From Cyathus striatus (taxonomy: Eukaryota; Basidiomycota; Agaricomycetes; Agaricales; Nidulariaceae): a stretch of 64,000 bases of DNA. The position numbers were made by a program, and so were the translations under genes. Below are positions 1 through 14,967 of the stretch, piece by piece. The notes beneath the pieces were generated by a model. It was given only the letters and a program-made list of their open reading frames with translations, was not told the origin of the DNA and did not search any database. Every line of letters begins with the position of its first letter. Position 1 is the first letter of the stretch. Where the stretch lies: NCBI GenBank assembly GCA_025738555.1, contig JAOVFP010000001.1:6634001-6698000 (forward strand), written 5' to 3'.

Positions 1-3824
<3,824 letters not shown>

Positions 3825-4092
3825 CGTTTGCAGCTCCCTGTTCAAAGGTACTCTCTGTTGCCATGGAATAGGGATTATATGTGGGCTCTGAAATACCCCA
3901 TTTTTCTTGTACAAATATTTTAGTTTTTATAAAAACCTGTTATGGCGAAACCGATTAATGCATTCAAATTGTCCGCTCATACATTTTTTGCGTTTTAGAT
4001 GCCTATTCTGTGAAACCGAGGTAAGTTATCCGCCTCACACAGGTCTAAGCCCTTCAACCATATTTATTCTGTTATTCTGGCTTTAACAGTAT

Positions 4093-4211
4093 GGTGAGAT
4101 GGCCGAGCGGTCTAAGGCGCCAGACTAAGGACCAGGACAGTTTCTGTCCTTTCTAATCCTACTTAGGGAATCTGGTCTTTCGGGGCGTGGGTTCGAATCC
4201 CACTCTCATCA
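4093..4211 (+). tRNA. tRNA-Leu(AAG) with a 39-nt intron
   Basis: The acceptor arms GGTGAGA (4093-4099) and TCTCATC (4204-4210) pair with one G-U, followed by discriminator A4211. The T arm is GTGGG-TTCGAAT-CCCAC (4187-4203). The anticodon stem CCAGA (4120-4124) pairs with TCTGG (4171-4175). The loop CTAAGG places anticodon AAG at 4127-4129. The canonical nuclear intron position, one base 3' of the anticodon, puts the intron at about 4131-4169. It contains CTTAG, which can pair with the anticodon region. The long variable arm (class II) fits leucine. Confidence 0.93.
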
Positions 4212-5300
4212 TCTGCCTGGATTGGAATAGTATAATATTTCTTTTCACCTCTTACTTTCCTTATTCTTTTTATTCAATCCCAGTTTTTTCGTGTGCACAA
4301 GGTCCCTGACTCCATGAGGCTGAAGCTTTTGTAAACTTTAAAGGCCCGCTAAACAATGGATAATTTAACCGCGGCGGCGGCGTTACTTGGGCGTTACCGC
4401 GTGATGTTTATTTTCTCTTTTTTCTTATTACTCTTCTCAAGCTTTAGTTCTACATACAGACCAGTGGTGTTATGTAGGCATTCGGATGGTTTCATAAGTA
4501 AGTATGTAAATTGTTTCTTTTGGGAAAGGGGTCAAGACATCCCAGCTTTGAAAATTGGCTACCTCGAGATTCTCTTCCTCAAGTGGCAAGTCTCATACCT
4601 TTGACCTTAAGCTTAAGCTTCGTATTAGATGACATCCCCATAATGGCTTACCTTGTGTGCTATTTAGTCGAAGCACTAGGGGAGTGGGTCGAGAACTAAG
4701 ACTCGACTCTATTGTCCATTATCAGCTCCAACGAAGCTTCATATTAGATTACTTACATTCTACTGATATCCGTTTTTCTAGGCTGAAGTAGTATGTACAT
4801 ACTACATTTTATACCTGGCCGTTATCCTTCAAGTATCCTTATTTAAAAGTGCTTTATCGCTCATCTTCGGGAAAACACAAAGTCTGTTACACTAGAGGCT
4901 AAGTAAAATTGTATGTAAGTAACTGGTTGCTTTAAATTACGTTGATCTGAAAACTCGACCAACCTCAGCCTGCACCGAAATTCCAAACGTTGCCAAACCG
5001 ACTAAACACCGAGGAGCATAGGCCTCTCCAGATCAGAACCAACTTAGTGCACTGGTGCATCATTGGAAGACTGAAGAAGTTTATCGACAAAACATGCCAC
5101 AAGAAGCAGATAGTAAGTAAACCAATCCCCCATGAATGGCAGCTTATACTCCCGCGTCGCCACAAGCATTCGATAAAATAATCCATATAGCACATGAATG
5201 AGGTTGCCATCGCAGCTAAAAAAAACCATTAGGAATGCTATAAAGCTTTGAAGTTTGGGCTTTGTAAGTATCGCCCATACCCTCGACACCGAAACGTGTA
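4212..5300. other. intergenic, no supported gene
   Basis: About 1.1 kb of AT-rich sequence between the tRNA and the first GMC copy. The short open frames here show no recognisable motif, and no repeat structure was seen. Confidence 0.5.
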
Positions 5301-7565
5301 ATGCCAACTTTACTAGCTCTAACTCTCTTGGTAACTATTCAGCTTCAAATTGGTCGAGGTGCGATTCATCAAAGCTTCAGCGAGATTGCAACAGCACTCC
5401 CATATGATTTCGTCGTCGCGGGAGGTGAAAATAAGTTCTATGTTAAATCTTTATTTCATTTTAATAGCATTTCAGGGGGGACAGCAGGATCTGTTATTGC
5501 AAACCGCTTGACAGAGAATCCGAAATTTAGGGTTTTGGCCATAGAAGCTGGTCCGAGGTTCGTACATACATAACATATGCTTCGGAAAGTTTATTGATGA
5601 GGATGTGTAGCAATGAAGGTGTACTCAATATTGAAGTGCCCGGTCTTTCATACAGTCTTCGGAACTCGTCATTCGATTGGAACTACACAACTGTTCCTCA
5701 ATCTGGTCCAAATGGTCGCACATTATCGTATCCAAGTGGCCATGTCCTTGGCGGAAGTAGTTCAATCAGTATGCCTCTTCCACCTTTGTTTTCTCTGTCT
5801 TGGCGTTTCTGATGATTTAGGTGCCTTGGCTTACACCCGTGGATCATCTGATGACTACAACCGATGGGCAGCTGTGACTGGGGATGAAGGGTGGAGCTGG
5901 GACCAAATGCTACCATTCATTCTCAAGGTATATATATATGACAAATAACTTGCTAATTAGTGATTAACCTGTTAATTCAGAATGAACATTTTTATTTACC
6001 TGTAGATGGACATTCGGCAGTTGGTCAATTTGATCCTAAATTTCACAATTTTACCGGAATGAGCTCCGTCAGTCTATCCGAATTTGAGAGGCCTCTTGAC
6101 AGCGTACACCTTCAAACATCTCAGGATTTAATCGATGAATTCCCATTCGACTTGGATGTGAATGACGGAATCCCACTTGGATTAGGTTAGTTAACCTAGA
6201 TCCAATTTTTGTAACTCATCTCCAACTTTGTATAGGCTGGGTGCAGTGTACAATCGGAAATGGGACAAGGAGTAGTGCTGCAACATCGTATTTAGGTCCT
6301 CAATTTATAAATCGCCCGAGTTTAGATGTTGTCGTAAATACTCGCATTTCACGAGTACTGGACACTGGACATGGGCGCAAAATGAATCTTAGAACTATTG
6401 AGTTCTTGTCAGGTGTGTTGTTTTAATATTAATTCTAAACAGTGTTTGATTATATCTAATTGTTCTCTATGTAGGAGAGAATCAAACACAGCATACAGTA
6501 ACTGCCCGGAAAGAAGTTATTCTTTCGCTAGGATCAATAGGCACACCTCATATTTTGATGAACTCAGGTATCGGAGATGGCAATGACCTAAATAAAATTG
6601 GAATAAAACCGGTGTTACATCTTCCTAGTGTTGGGAAGAACCTTTCAGATCATACGTACATGACCCTCAGTTAGTCTGCAGATTTGACGGCCAAGCCAGA
6701 GAATACTACAGATGAGCTTGAGCAATGGACTCGTGATCACAGTGGTTCATTTGCGAATGGCATAGTAAATTTGATGGCGTGGAGTCGAGTTCCAACGACA
6801 GCTTCCAACTTCACACTCTTCGCAGACCCAGCATCGGGGCCATATTCTCCTCATTATCAATTTATATTGGTAAGTTACACAATCATTATACAAGTTCTTT
6901 TGCTGCATACTTTGGCTGACTCAATTAATGTCAAAATTACGCAGGATGGAACTCCGCGTGTTTCGCCAGCAGGGGAACCCATTGTTAATTAAAATCTAGG
7001 AATTGTAGCTGTTGCTTCTCGTCAGTAAAATACCCAATACAATAATTGTATATGATTAATAATACGGATTACAGGTGGAAGTGTTTCTCTGAAAAGCAGT
7101 GACCCATTCGACATGCCTCTTATTGATCCTGCATCACTAACGTCGGAAACTGATGTTTTCATTGCAAAGGAAGCTATCTCGAGTGTAAAAAGGTTTTTCT
7201 CCGGACCAGCATGGCACAATATCGTTTTAGATCAACAGCCTCTGGAGCTATCATCGGCTGTTACCGAAGAAGAAATAGTAGATCAAATCATTCGCAACAT
7301 TAGCGGTACATGTTTTCATGCTGTTGGAACAGCTGCCATGTCGCCTAGAGGCGCTCCTTATGGCGTGGTAGAGCCAGATCTACTTCTAAAAGGAGCCGAA
7401 GCACTCAGAATAGTTGATGCCTCAATTATGGTGTGTCCCGATTAAACGGAACAGGCATATTTAAAAAAAATCATGCAGCCATTTATTCCTGCTGGGAACA
7501 CCCTGGCAGCCACTTATGCTATTGCAGAGCGAGGTGCCGAGCTTATTAAGCAAAAATGGGTGTAG
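5301..7565 (+). pseudogene. GMC oxidoreductase, copy 1 (nonsense-mutated)
   Basis: FAD-dependent glucose-methanol-choline oxidoreductase family, as in secreted aryl-alcohol or alcohol oxidases. The start at 5301 gives a hydrophobic signal-like N-terminus (MPTLLALTLLVTIQLQ). Splicing the intron at about 5424-5476 gives VVAGGGTAGSVIANRL, the dinucleotide-binding motif. Later landmarks are VLGGSSSI (about 5750), YTRGSSDDY, SDHTY, CFHAVGTAAM with the conserved His (about 7310-7340) and PFIPAGNT in the last exon, ending TAG 7563-7565. Two in-frame stops break it: TAG at 6672-6674 where copy 2 has Trp, and TAA at 6990-6992 where copy 2 has Leu. The full exon set is otherwise present, so decay appears recent. 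Copy 2 lies 1.25 kb downstream in the same orientation. Confidence 0.8.
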
Positions 7566-8809
7566 ATTTTCCTATGGCTGTAGTTCTGACATTTACAGCA
7601 TATATAAGTGTGTTCCAGCTCATATTTAAGGTCAAATGTATTCGTATTTCATGATGCTGCCCAAATGCTGCCTGTATTTACAGCGCCGGTCGGGAAAACT
7701 TGGACAAACAAATAAGGCCGGCTATCGCCGGCAAAGCCCACTAACTACACACAAGGAGAATAAGTAGATTCACTTATACTACTATAGCTAACAAGGAACT
7801 TTATAGTGAATTTAAATGGTAGAACTGATCTTCTGGTAACAAAGGCAACAATTAGGCAAGATAGCCTGTGGACTATAATTTGTCAAATTCTTAAGTTTAA
7901 GCCTGATAAGTAAGAACTTCTTAGCAACTTCAAGTTAGTTAAGTAGAACATTTTTACGAACGTAAAACCTGTGAGGAATATCAAGCACACTAGTATGTGG
8001 ACAGAACTTATTGTAACTGCCACGCACGTCTCACAGACGGTAACTAAGAAGATATATATAAGTGACGACAGTTCAAGACCACACAGACTTTAACGAAGCT
8101 GAACAAGAGAGAAGGCGGAATGCCGACAACGTGAGCAAGAACAAATTTATTGTAATTTACTACCAAAGGATTTCGAGCTCGAGCCCTACAGCTGTTGGAT
8201 CGCCAGATCCATTATAGAATACGAATGCGCGTAAGTATAACCCTGCTATTACTAACTAAAGTTAGTGAGAATATCACGTGAATTTGCGTGTGAGATGCCC
8301 ATGTGACTGGAAAGTGCTAGTAAGTACTAAGCATCAGCTCGTTACTAGTCAGCGCTTTAGATCAACTTCAGCTCGACTTATCGGTTCAATGGGAAAGCTT
8401 TGGGAGTCTGGGACCAAGATTTCGTTTATCGGTCGATCAGACCCCAATCACTGACTCATGAATAGCCTGCCTGGCGATCACTTGAATTATCAGCATGCAA
8501 AGGAGACAGCAAAAAAGTTAAACGATACTACATCTGCGATATATTTTGAATACATATCTGCTCGACATGTGTCAGTGATCTTGCTTGCACTAAGTAATAC
8601 ATATTAGTGTCCAGGGAGTTTCACTGAGAGCACAGTCTCAAAGCCACAGGACTCAGGAGTCAGGTATGTAAATCATTGCTCCATATCAACTCAAAATTCA
8701 GTAATGATGTCAGCCTTCCAATAGCGCCACACCAATCCATTTGGGACATAAAGAGGCATACATCAACGGCCAAAAGACTCCAAGGATTCTATAAAGGCTT
8801 CAATCCTTC
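7566..8809. other. intergenic between GMC copies
   Basis: No coding sequence recognised. It holds a GC-rich hairpin motif (7713-7746) that recurs at 42399-42430. The tail just before copy 2 may contain its promoter. A decayed mobile element is possible but no terminal repeats were found. Confidence 0.4.
7713..7746 (+). repeat. GCCGGC hairpin motif shared with 42399-42430
   Basis: AAGGCCGGC-TATC-GCCGGCAAAG followed by CCCACTA. The two GCCGGC arms can form a stem-loop. The same string, with loop TGTT, occurs inside the left part of the 13.5 kb transposon. It is probably a conserved end or subterminal segment of some repeat family. Confidence 0.5.
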
Positions 8810-8854
8810 GTGAGTACTACGGTATCATCAAAATCCAAGTACCTACAGGCTACA

Positions 8855-10364
8855 ATGATTTTTCTATTTCTAAGCTTCTCATTAGCAGTTCTTCAAATCG
8901 GCCAAGGTGCAATTCATCAAAGCTTTGAGGGGGTTACATCAACCCTCCCATATGATTTCATTGTTGCAGGAGATGAGATCCAGTCGTTTATAATCCATAT
9001 TACATATTAACGATGCGGAATAAATTTGCAATACTTGTATCATTTACTAGGCTGGATGCAGTCCACTATTAGAAACGGAACAAGGAGTAGCGCTGCAACA
9101 TCGTATTTGGGCCCTCGGTTTATAGATCGTCCTAATTTGGACGTCGTCTTAAATACCCGCATTTTCCGCGTGTTGGAGTCTACAAATGGATCTAGAATGA
9201 ATTTAAGAACCGTTGAGTTTATATCAGGTATTTTCTAATCGAAATGTTAAATGTTCAAGGATATATCTGCATTCGTTAGGAGGCGACCGAACCTTGCGCT
9301 CTATAACTGCCCAGAAAGAAGTAATTTTATCGCTAGGATCGGTAGGCACGCCCCACATTTTGCTGAACTCAGGCATTGGCGATGAGCATGAACTAACAAA
9401 GATTGGAATAAAATCCGTTCTGCATCTTCCTGATGTTGGGAAGAACCTATCGGACCATATATACATGCCACTTGTTTGGCCTGCGAACTTGAAGGTCATG
9501 CCGGAGAACACTACAGCTGAACTTGCGCAATGGCTTCATAATCACACCGGCCCATTCTCGAATGGATTAGTAAACTTACTGGCTTGGAATCGAGTTCCGA
9601 CGACGTCATCAATCTTCAAATCCTCCACAGACCCAGCTGCGGGACCACGTTCGCCACATTTTGAATTTCTATTGGTTTGTTACGCGATTGCATTACAAAT
9701 TCTGCATTTCTGACGAACAAAATGCATGTGGAATGGTACTCCGCGTGTCCTCGCAACCGATGAACCCGTCGTTTACCTAGATATGGGGATTGTGGCGGTT
9801 GCTTCTCGTGAGTGATTGGTATATAATCATGAATGTGCGTACGTCTACTTATAAAATGTAACACAGGCGGATCTATTTTTCTGCGAAGCAGTGATCCATT
9901 CGACATACCACTCATTGATCCTGCATACCTAACGACGGAAACTGATGTTCTTATTATGAAAGAAGCAATATTGAGTTCAAAAAGATTCTTCTCCGGACCA
10001 GCATGGACAGACATCATCCTTGATCCGCATCCTCGGGGAACATTTTCGCCTGTTACTGAAGATGACGAAATGATAGAGCAATTTATTCACAGCAATGCCG
10101 GTCCAGGTCTCCATGCTGTTGGAACAGCCGCTATGTCGCATAAAGGCGCTCGTTACGGCGTAGTTGAGCCAAACTTACTACTGAAAGGAGCTGAAGGACT
10201 GAGGATTATCGATGCATCAACAATAGTGTGTCTGTTCTGCTAGATACGTGAAACATATTCTGATTATTTTCATATAGCCATTTATTCCTTCCGGGTATAC
10301 TCAGGCACCCACTTACGCTATTGCTGAACGAGGTGCAGAGCTTATCAGGAAGGCATGGGTATAG
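8855..10364 (+). pseudogene. GMC oxidoreductase, copy 2 (internal deletion of FAD-binding half)
   Basis: Paralogue of the gene at 5301. It keeps the signal-like N-terminus (MIFLFLSFSLAVLQIGQGAI) up to LPYDFIVAG. The sequence then jumps from the first exon into the intron preceding GWMQSTIRNGTRSS (about 9050), so the FAD-binding GxGxxG, GGSSSI and neighbouring exons are gone. The copy-1 donor GTGAAAAT is ATGAGATC here. From 9050 to the stop TAG 10362-10364 the frame is open through all introns, including the conserved LHAVGTAAM and the last exon with PFIPSGYT. Without the Rossmann fold it cannot be a working GMC enzyme. Confidence 0.8.
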
Positions 10365-10515
10365 GTTTTTTATAGCTGCAAGTTTAAAATATTGGATTAA
10401 TAATTGTACGAGTTCAGTAGTTACTAATTGTCGAAATCAGTGGTGAATATGATAAACTTGCCATGATGGGCCGTTGCCAGCGATAGTAAATAGAACTCTA
10501 ATGTAAGAGCTCACA

Positions 10516-10690
10516 CTCAGTAAAAAGCGAAATCGAACCAAGTCAAATGTTAGTCAAAAATGGGGACGGATTGTCGAACATAGTCAAACAGCAGTCAGAT
10601 CACCTCTTTGACTGCTGTTTGACTGTGTTCGACAATCCGTCCCCATTTTTGACTAACATTTGACTTGGTTCGATTTCGCTTTTTACTGAG
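10516..10690. mobile_element. foldback MITE
   Basis: Two arms of about 80 bp are near-perfect reverse complements (one visible mismatch) around a loop of roughly 10 bp. The ends are CTCAGTAAAAAGCG and CGCTTTTTACTGAG. GCTCACA is present directly on both sides (10509-10515 and 10691-10697), consistent with a 7-bp or slightly longer target duplication. There is no coding capacity. Confidence 0.85.
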
Positions 10691-10697
10691 GCTCACA

Positions 10698-11404
10698 CTC
10701 AACTCACACTGCAATATACCTAATTTTACGACTAATATGGTATACTTAACAGAGGTACTAGCTCTCGTGCAAGACCAATTTTAAAGGCGTCAGTTGACAC
10801 AAGACAGTTTCAAATGTCTTCTGCGGAACCTTACTTTGGCGGGATGAGCTTTGGGTGAGCTGGTACTTCGTTAGCATCGAAGCTCGAAGACTCATACTCG
10901 CTATGGCCCCCGAGCGGAGGACTGTGATGCCAAATATGCACATACAGTACACGTCTGTAACTTAAGTTGGACTTCAGAGTTCAGTATGACTCTGAGTAAG
11001 TTGACGTAATGACATCGATGATCGGGTTTACCAGGGTCTGGAGCCGGGAGCTCGAAGCGCACACTTGCCAGTGCATCAGCAGATCTGCAGAATCTAAATC
11101 AAGCAAGTATTGCATGTGTTCAACTTCTTCCATGCAGTTTTGTCTATTTGTGGCGATATATGGATATATACCACTTCATAAAGTGGTCGTCGCAAGATGA
11201 ATTCGTGTTCATGATTCCCGCTTTCTATTCGCTCCTGCTCTCTAGTGGACTTTCAATGCCTTCTGAACCCGGTGCTGTTCGAGTCTTAGTACTTACGTCA
11301 GTGTGCTCTTGCACCCCAGAAGCCCCAATACATCTGCGTCTTCAATACTATCGCAAGCTTCAACTTCCTAGCATAATGCTTGGACTGGAATGCTTTGAAA
11401 CTTC
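10698..11404. other. intergenic, upstream region of esterase gene
   Basis: No convincing coding sequence. It is assumed to carry the upstream control region of the esterase at 11491. Confidence 0.4.
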
Positions 11405-11411
11405 TATAAAA
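11405..11411 (+). promoter_or_regulatory. TATA box of esterase gene
   Basis: TATAAAA, 80 bp before the ATG at 11491, at a plausible fungal core-promoter distance. Confidence 0.55.
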
Positions 11412-11490
11412 TCGCGAAGACTTGTCGCTTCGATAACAGTATCTCTGTCTTTCTCTTGAGTGCCCCCCAGCCGTAGGCTTCGTTCGAAAG

Positions 11491-12771
11491 ATGTCTTCTG
11501 TATACCTGCTCACTGCACTTTTTCTCTGTCTGTTGGGCCACGTTTGCTCTCAACGAAACGATGGTATTCATCTAGCAGTTTCCCCCGCATGTGGTCCTCT
11601 TTCGGGAGCTGTATCAGACGTGAACGCAGGAATCGACGTGAAACGAATCAAGACTATTGTTTCATTTGGGGTATTTTTCATATCAATGATAACCTACTAT
11701 AGTTAAAGATTCAAATAACTAATAGGATAGTTACACGGATGGAGGAAGAGATGACGGTGGACCGCTAGCACCTCCCGTCGTCATACCGCCCAACCCTCAA
11801 GCTGGAGGACGGTCTACAAATGGGTTCACTTGGATTGAATATGTCGCTAATGACATAGATGCTACTGTGAAGGATTACGCAGTGAGTCTGATTTTTCATT
11901 TTATTCACTGGTGCTGACTTACGATCGCTTATAGCAATGGGGAGCGTGCGTAGATCTCTCTCTATGGCCTAGTAATTCAAGGAAGGTCGATTTCATTGGT
12001 CAAAGTAAGCATTTATTGCTATGACTGATAATAGAAGACGCTGATTTTATATATCTTAGTGAAAACATTCCTTAATCAATCGAACCAACTTGACCCTGAA
12101 ACGACGTTGTACACTATCTTCTTCGGTATAAAGTAAACTTTACGCTATTCCAATTGAACAGTCACTAAATATTTAATATTTCAGTGATTATATTGCATCG
12201 CTCAGTAGGTTTTTGTCTCTTAAGAATGTCAATGAACAACTGGTCTCTGGATTAACTATGTCTTGGTTCAGCGGATGGCGATCACATGGAATCCGCAGCC
12301 AAAGCCCTTATAAACCAAATTGATATCCTGTCCAGTCCGCCAACTAACGCACGTTCCATTCTTGTAGTGGACAATTATGGTCGTGGAACCGTAGCAGAAT
12401 CTGGGGAAACATTCAAGAAAACGGTATTCTCAGCTCTTCACGAACTTCATTACACCGGGAAGAAGCTGGATGTCGCGTACGTTGATTTTGCCGGCATATG
12501 GAAAGGTGTGTTAGGACCAGTACCGGGGTATGCCGCCTTCGGATATCGAAGTACCGATGCGTGCACAGTATGTAATGCAAGCGGATGCACGATGGATGGA
12601 ATGTGCGATGATCCTGCCGGATATTTCTATTGGATCCCAGGGTATGTATGTCCTAGTTGCTTTGAGGTGATAAAAGTTCAATAGATTGTCAGACATCCTT
12701 CCAAACAGACGATGAGAATTATGGCTGACTACGTTCATGAGGTTCTTCAGTTTTGCAGAATTGTAGACTAG
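11491..12771 (+). CDS. secreted GDSL-type esterase, CE16-like acetylesterase
   Basis: Predicted extracellular carbohydrate acetylesterase (SGNH/GDSL fold, CE16-like). Seven exons, all with GT-AG borders: 11491-11670, 11726-11881, 11935-12004, 12060-12132, 12185-12204, 12272-12641, 12693-12771, giving 315 aa. The signal peptide is MSSVYLLTALFLCLLGHVCS. Block I GDSYTDGG is at residues 60-67 (nucleophile Ser62), block III GIND at about 158-161, and block V has the catalytic His in GYFYWIPGHPSKQT near residue 291. A cysteine cluster lies at about 12570-12606. The frame closes without stop or shift, so it appears functional. The pattern FYWIPGHPS is how I recall CE16; a general GDSL lipase is the alternative. 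Confidence 0.88.
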
Positions 12772-13423
12772 CTGTCAGCTGGCATTATTTTCTCTGACGA
12801 CATATTTATCGCTATAATACATAGTACATTGATTGTATGTAATGGGTTGTTACGGTCGTTTGCTTTTTAAACTGAACTTTCACGGTCTCGTAGAGCACGG
12901 TTCTCCTTTTGTGTTCCCCGCACTTGATTTTCTCAGTGCCACAGTACGTACTTTCATTACCAATATGAGACATCGTGCTCCAAATTCTAGCATCTTGCAA
13001 TCCATCACCCATTATTTTCCATTTTCGGCTCTTTTCAGCCGGATTCTCTGGGTTCGCTTCTTCTGCAGAAATGTGGATGTCAATAAGGGTCTCTCGGGCT
13101 ATCAGTTATATTTCAACTATATTTAGTTTCTAAAAGCATTTGAGTGTCGGAAGTGACTTACAGCGGTAGCTTTCGTACACCAAAAATCCACTGCAAGACA
13201 TGGTTTCTGTGACAATAGTCTTCCCTTTGAGATCAGGTCGAATCTTTCGAATACCCCTTTTAACTTTTTTATTCATGAACTTCTTTTCTCTGCCTGTGAA
13301 AAATACCATGCTTGCGGAGAACTATTTAGATGGTTTTCGTGACCAATAAATGGAGTACTCTGAGCTGATAACATTAAATCTACAGATGAAGGGTAGAGTG
13401 TCAGAGAATGATTCAAGTAATTC
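12772..13423. other. intergenic, nothing recognised
   Basis: About 650 bp of AT-rich sequence between convergent genes. No motif or repeat seen. Confidence 0.4.
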
Positions 13424-13988
13424 CTAGAAAACACACCTCATAAAACCCGAAGTCACATAATTAGGGCAAAGCAATAACAAATCACTTGGGGATTTCACTT
13501 GTACTTTCTCTAATTCATTGTTTTCTCTGATGCTCGGGATTAAATGACGCAGAAATGAGCTTCGCCAAGCTGATTTTTCGCCTTTGTCATCGAAGACCTT
13601 CTTAGCTACGGACGCCATATTCTCCTTGAGAAAAACCTCATCGATGCCTTCGCGTTTCAATGTGGATGGAAAACTGTCATCTGGCTCACAAGGGGTGTCG
13701 TTCACGACACGCATAAACTCGTTGTCGGTCTGTAATCCATAAAATGGGCTCGGAAATCCTGGAATAATGCTCCCATCGATAGCATTATAAATATTTCTTT
13801 CTTTCACAAACTTTCCATTGGAGTCGATGCGTCCGTAGTCACCGACCTAAGCATAACATAGATGAAAATAGAGCTATAAGTTAATGAATGTCTTAATCAT
13901 AGTCCAAGCATTATGAATACCTCGGGGTGAAAATGGGCTTCAAGGTTTACATGCAGTTTTGTCGTGTAGGGAAACGATCCATTTTCTA
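13424..13988 (-). pseudogene. hypothetical protein, 5'-truncated remnant
   Basis: Minus strand, two exons: about 13988-13921 (ENGSFPYTTKLHVNLEAHFH...) and 13846-13424, joined by a clean GT-AG intron. The second exon reads VGDYGRIDSNGKF... through IDGSIIPGFPSPFYG to stop at 13424. I do not recognise the family, though coding statistics and intron logic look real. Upstream the reading disappears into sequence next to the duplicated DJ-1 fragment at 14113-14279, so the 5' part was probably lost in that rearrangement. It could instead have further 5' exons that I missed. Confidence 0.45.
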
Positions 13989-14112
13989 CAGTATGTATCT
14001 TTGTATGAGCACAGTGTAGTAATCCTCTGAGCAATTCTTCCGATGTGGCATTAGAGAAGAATGACATCTTACAGTACAGCTGATGGATGAAGGAATCGTA
14101 GAGAACAGTACC

Positions 14113-14279
14113 TCTGGACTGCGGCCGGCATTACTGCTGGACTTGACCTCGCGGCTGAATTTGCTCGTGTTCATTTCAACCCAGAGGTCGTTGAACTCAC
14201 AAAGCTGCTAGCCGAGTACACCCCAAATCCCGACTGGCCAGACGTATTCAGTAAGATTTTGGAAGGGGTGTCAATATAG
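14113..14279 (+). pseudogene. duplicated 3' fragment of the DJ-1/PfpI-family gene
   Basis: The sequence from WTAAGITAGLDLAAEFA to the stop TAG 14277-14279 matches the last about 55 codons of the gene at 14968-15648 (WSAAGITAGIDLAAEFA and LAEYTPN are shared) with scattered substitutions. The upstream two thirds of the gene, including the nucleophile cysteine, are absent. It is a dead duplication remnant. Confidence 0.85.
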
Positions 14280-14886
14280 AAGGATTACGGAACTGAGGGT
14301 GTAAATGACTATGCGGCTTACCGAATGTCTTTACTACACGGTGATATAACATCTAGGAGATCATATAAGCCTTCGATATTGCCACATGTGACCGTTATTT
14401 CTGCTTCACCTTTGATATTTATATAGAGTAGTTTCTTAATGTCTGATAAAGATCAGCGTGCCTTCCACGAAATACGCACTGGAAACGGTGTTCGGAAAGG
14501 TCAGGAATGTGAATGCTTCTGGTTCTCACAAGTTGTTGGTTATTTCACACAGCAGTCATTTGATCTGACGACAATCACTGACTTTCAAAGGTACAATATC
14601 CCTATAATGTATTTGGTGCTACGCCTAACGGTATATAATGTTGAGCTGGGGAACATAATTTAGTTTTGAGACCATAGAAGAAGACGAAGTACAATACCAT
14701 GGTGTACCTTCAATACTGCCTTATCTTTGGAGCAATGTAAAAAATACTCGTACATACAGTACGTACACAAATGGCGTCGATGGTATGTAAGCTTCTTGTT
14801 CGAATGATGGTAATTTGCAGGGTTTCGCTGAATGCCGACAATGGTATATAACCCGTGTGAAATCAAGATATGGTGTGAGGAGAGGA
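14280..14886. other. intergenic / upstream region of DJ-1-like gene
   Basis: No supported gene. A short TATA-containing promoter lies at its right end. Confidence 0.4.
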
Positions 14887-14894
14887 TATATAAG
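14887..14894 (+). promoter_or_regulatory. TATA box of DJ-1-like gene
   Basis: TATATAAG, about 75 bp upstream of the ATG at 14968. The open frame extends upstream of this box, which supports starting translation at 14968 and not at 14815. Confidence 0.6.
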
Positions 14895-14967
14895 TATCAC
14901 AGACCGACAGCGCGATATTAGTACAAAACTCCACACTCACAGGATCCACTATTCTTTGCTACTCGAC

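Noticed and set aside
14815..14967. N-terminal extension of the DJ-1-like protein to the Met at 14815
   Set aside because: The extension has no domain similarity, and a TATA box lies within it at 14887. The domain starts cleanly at 14968.
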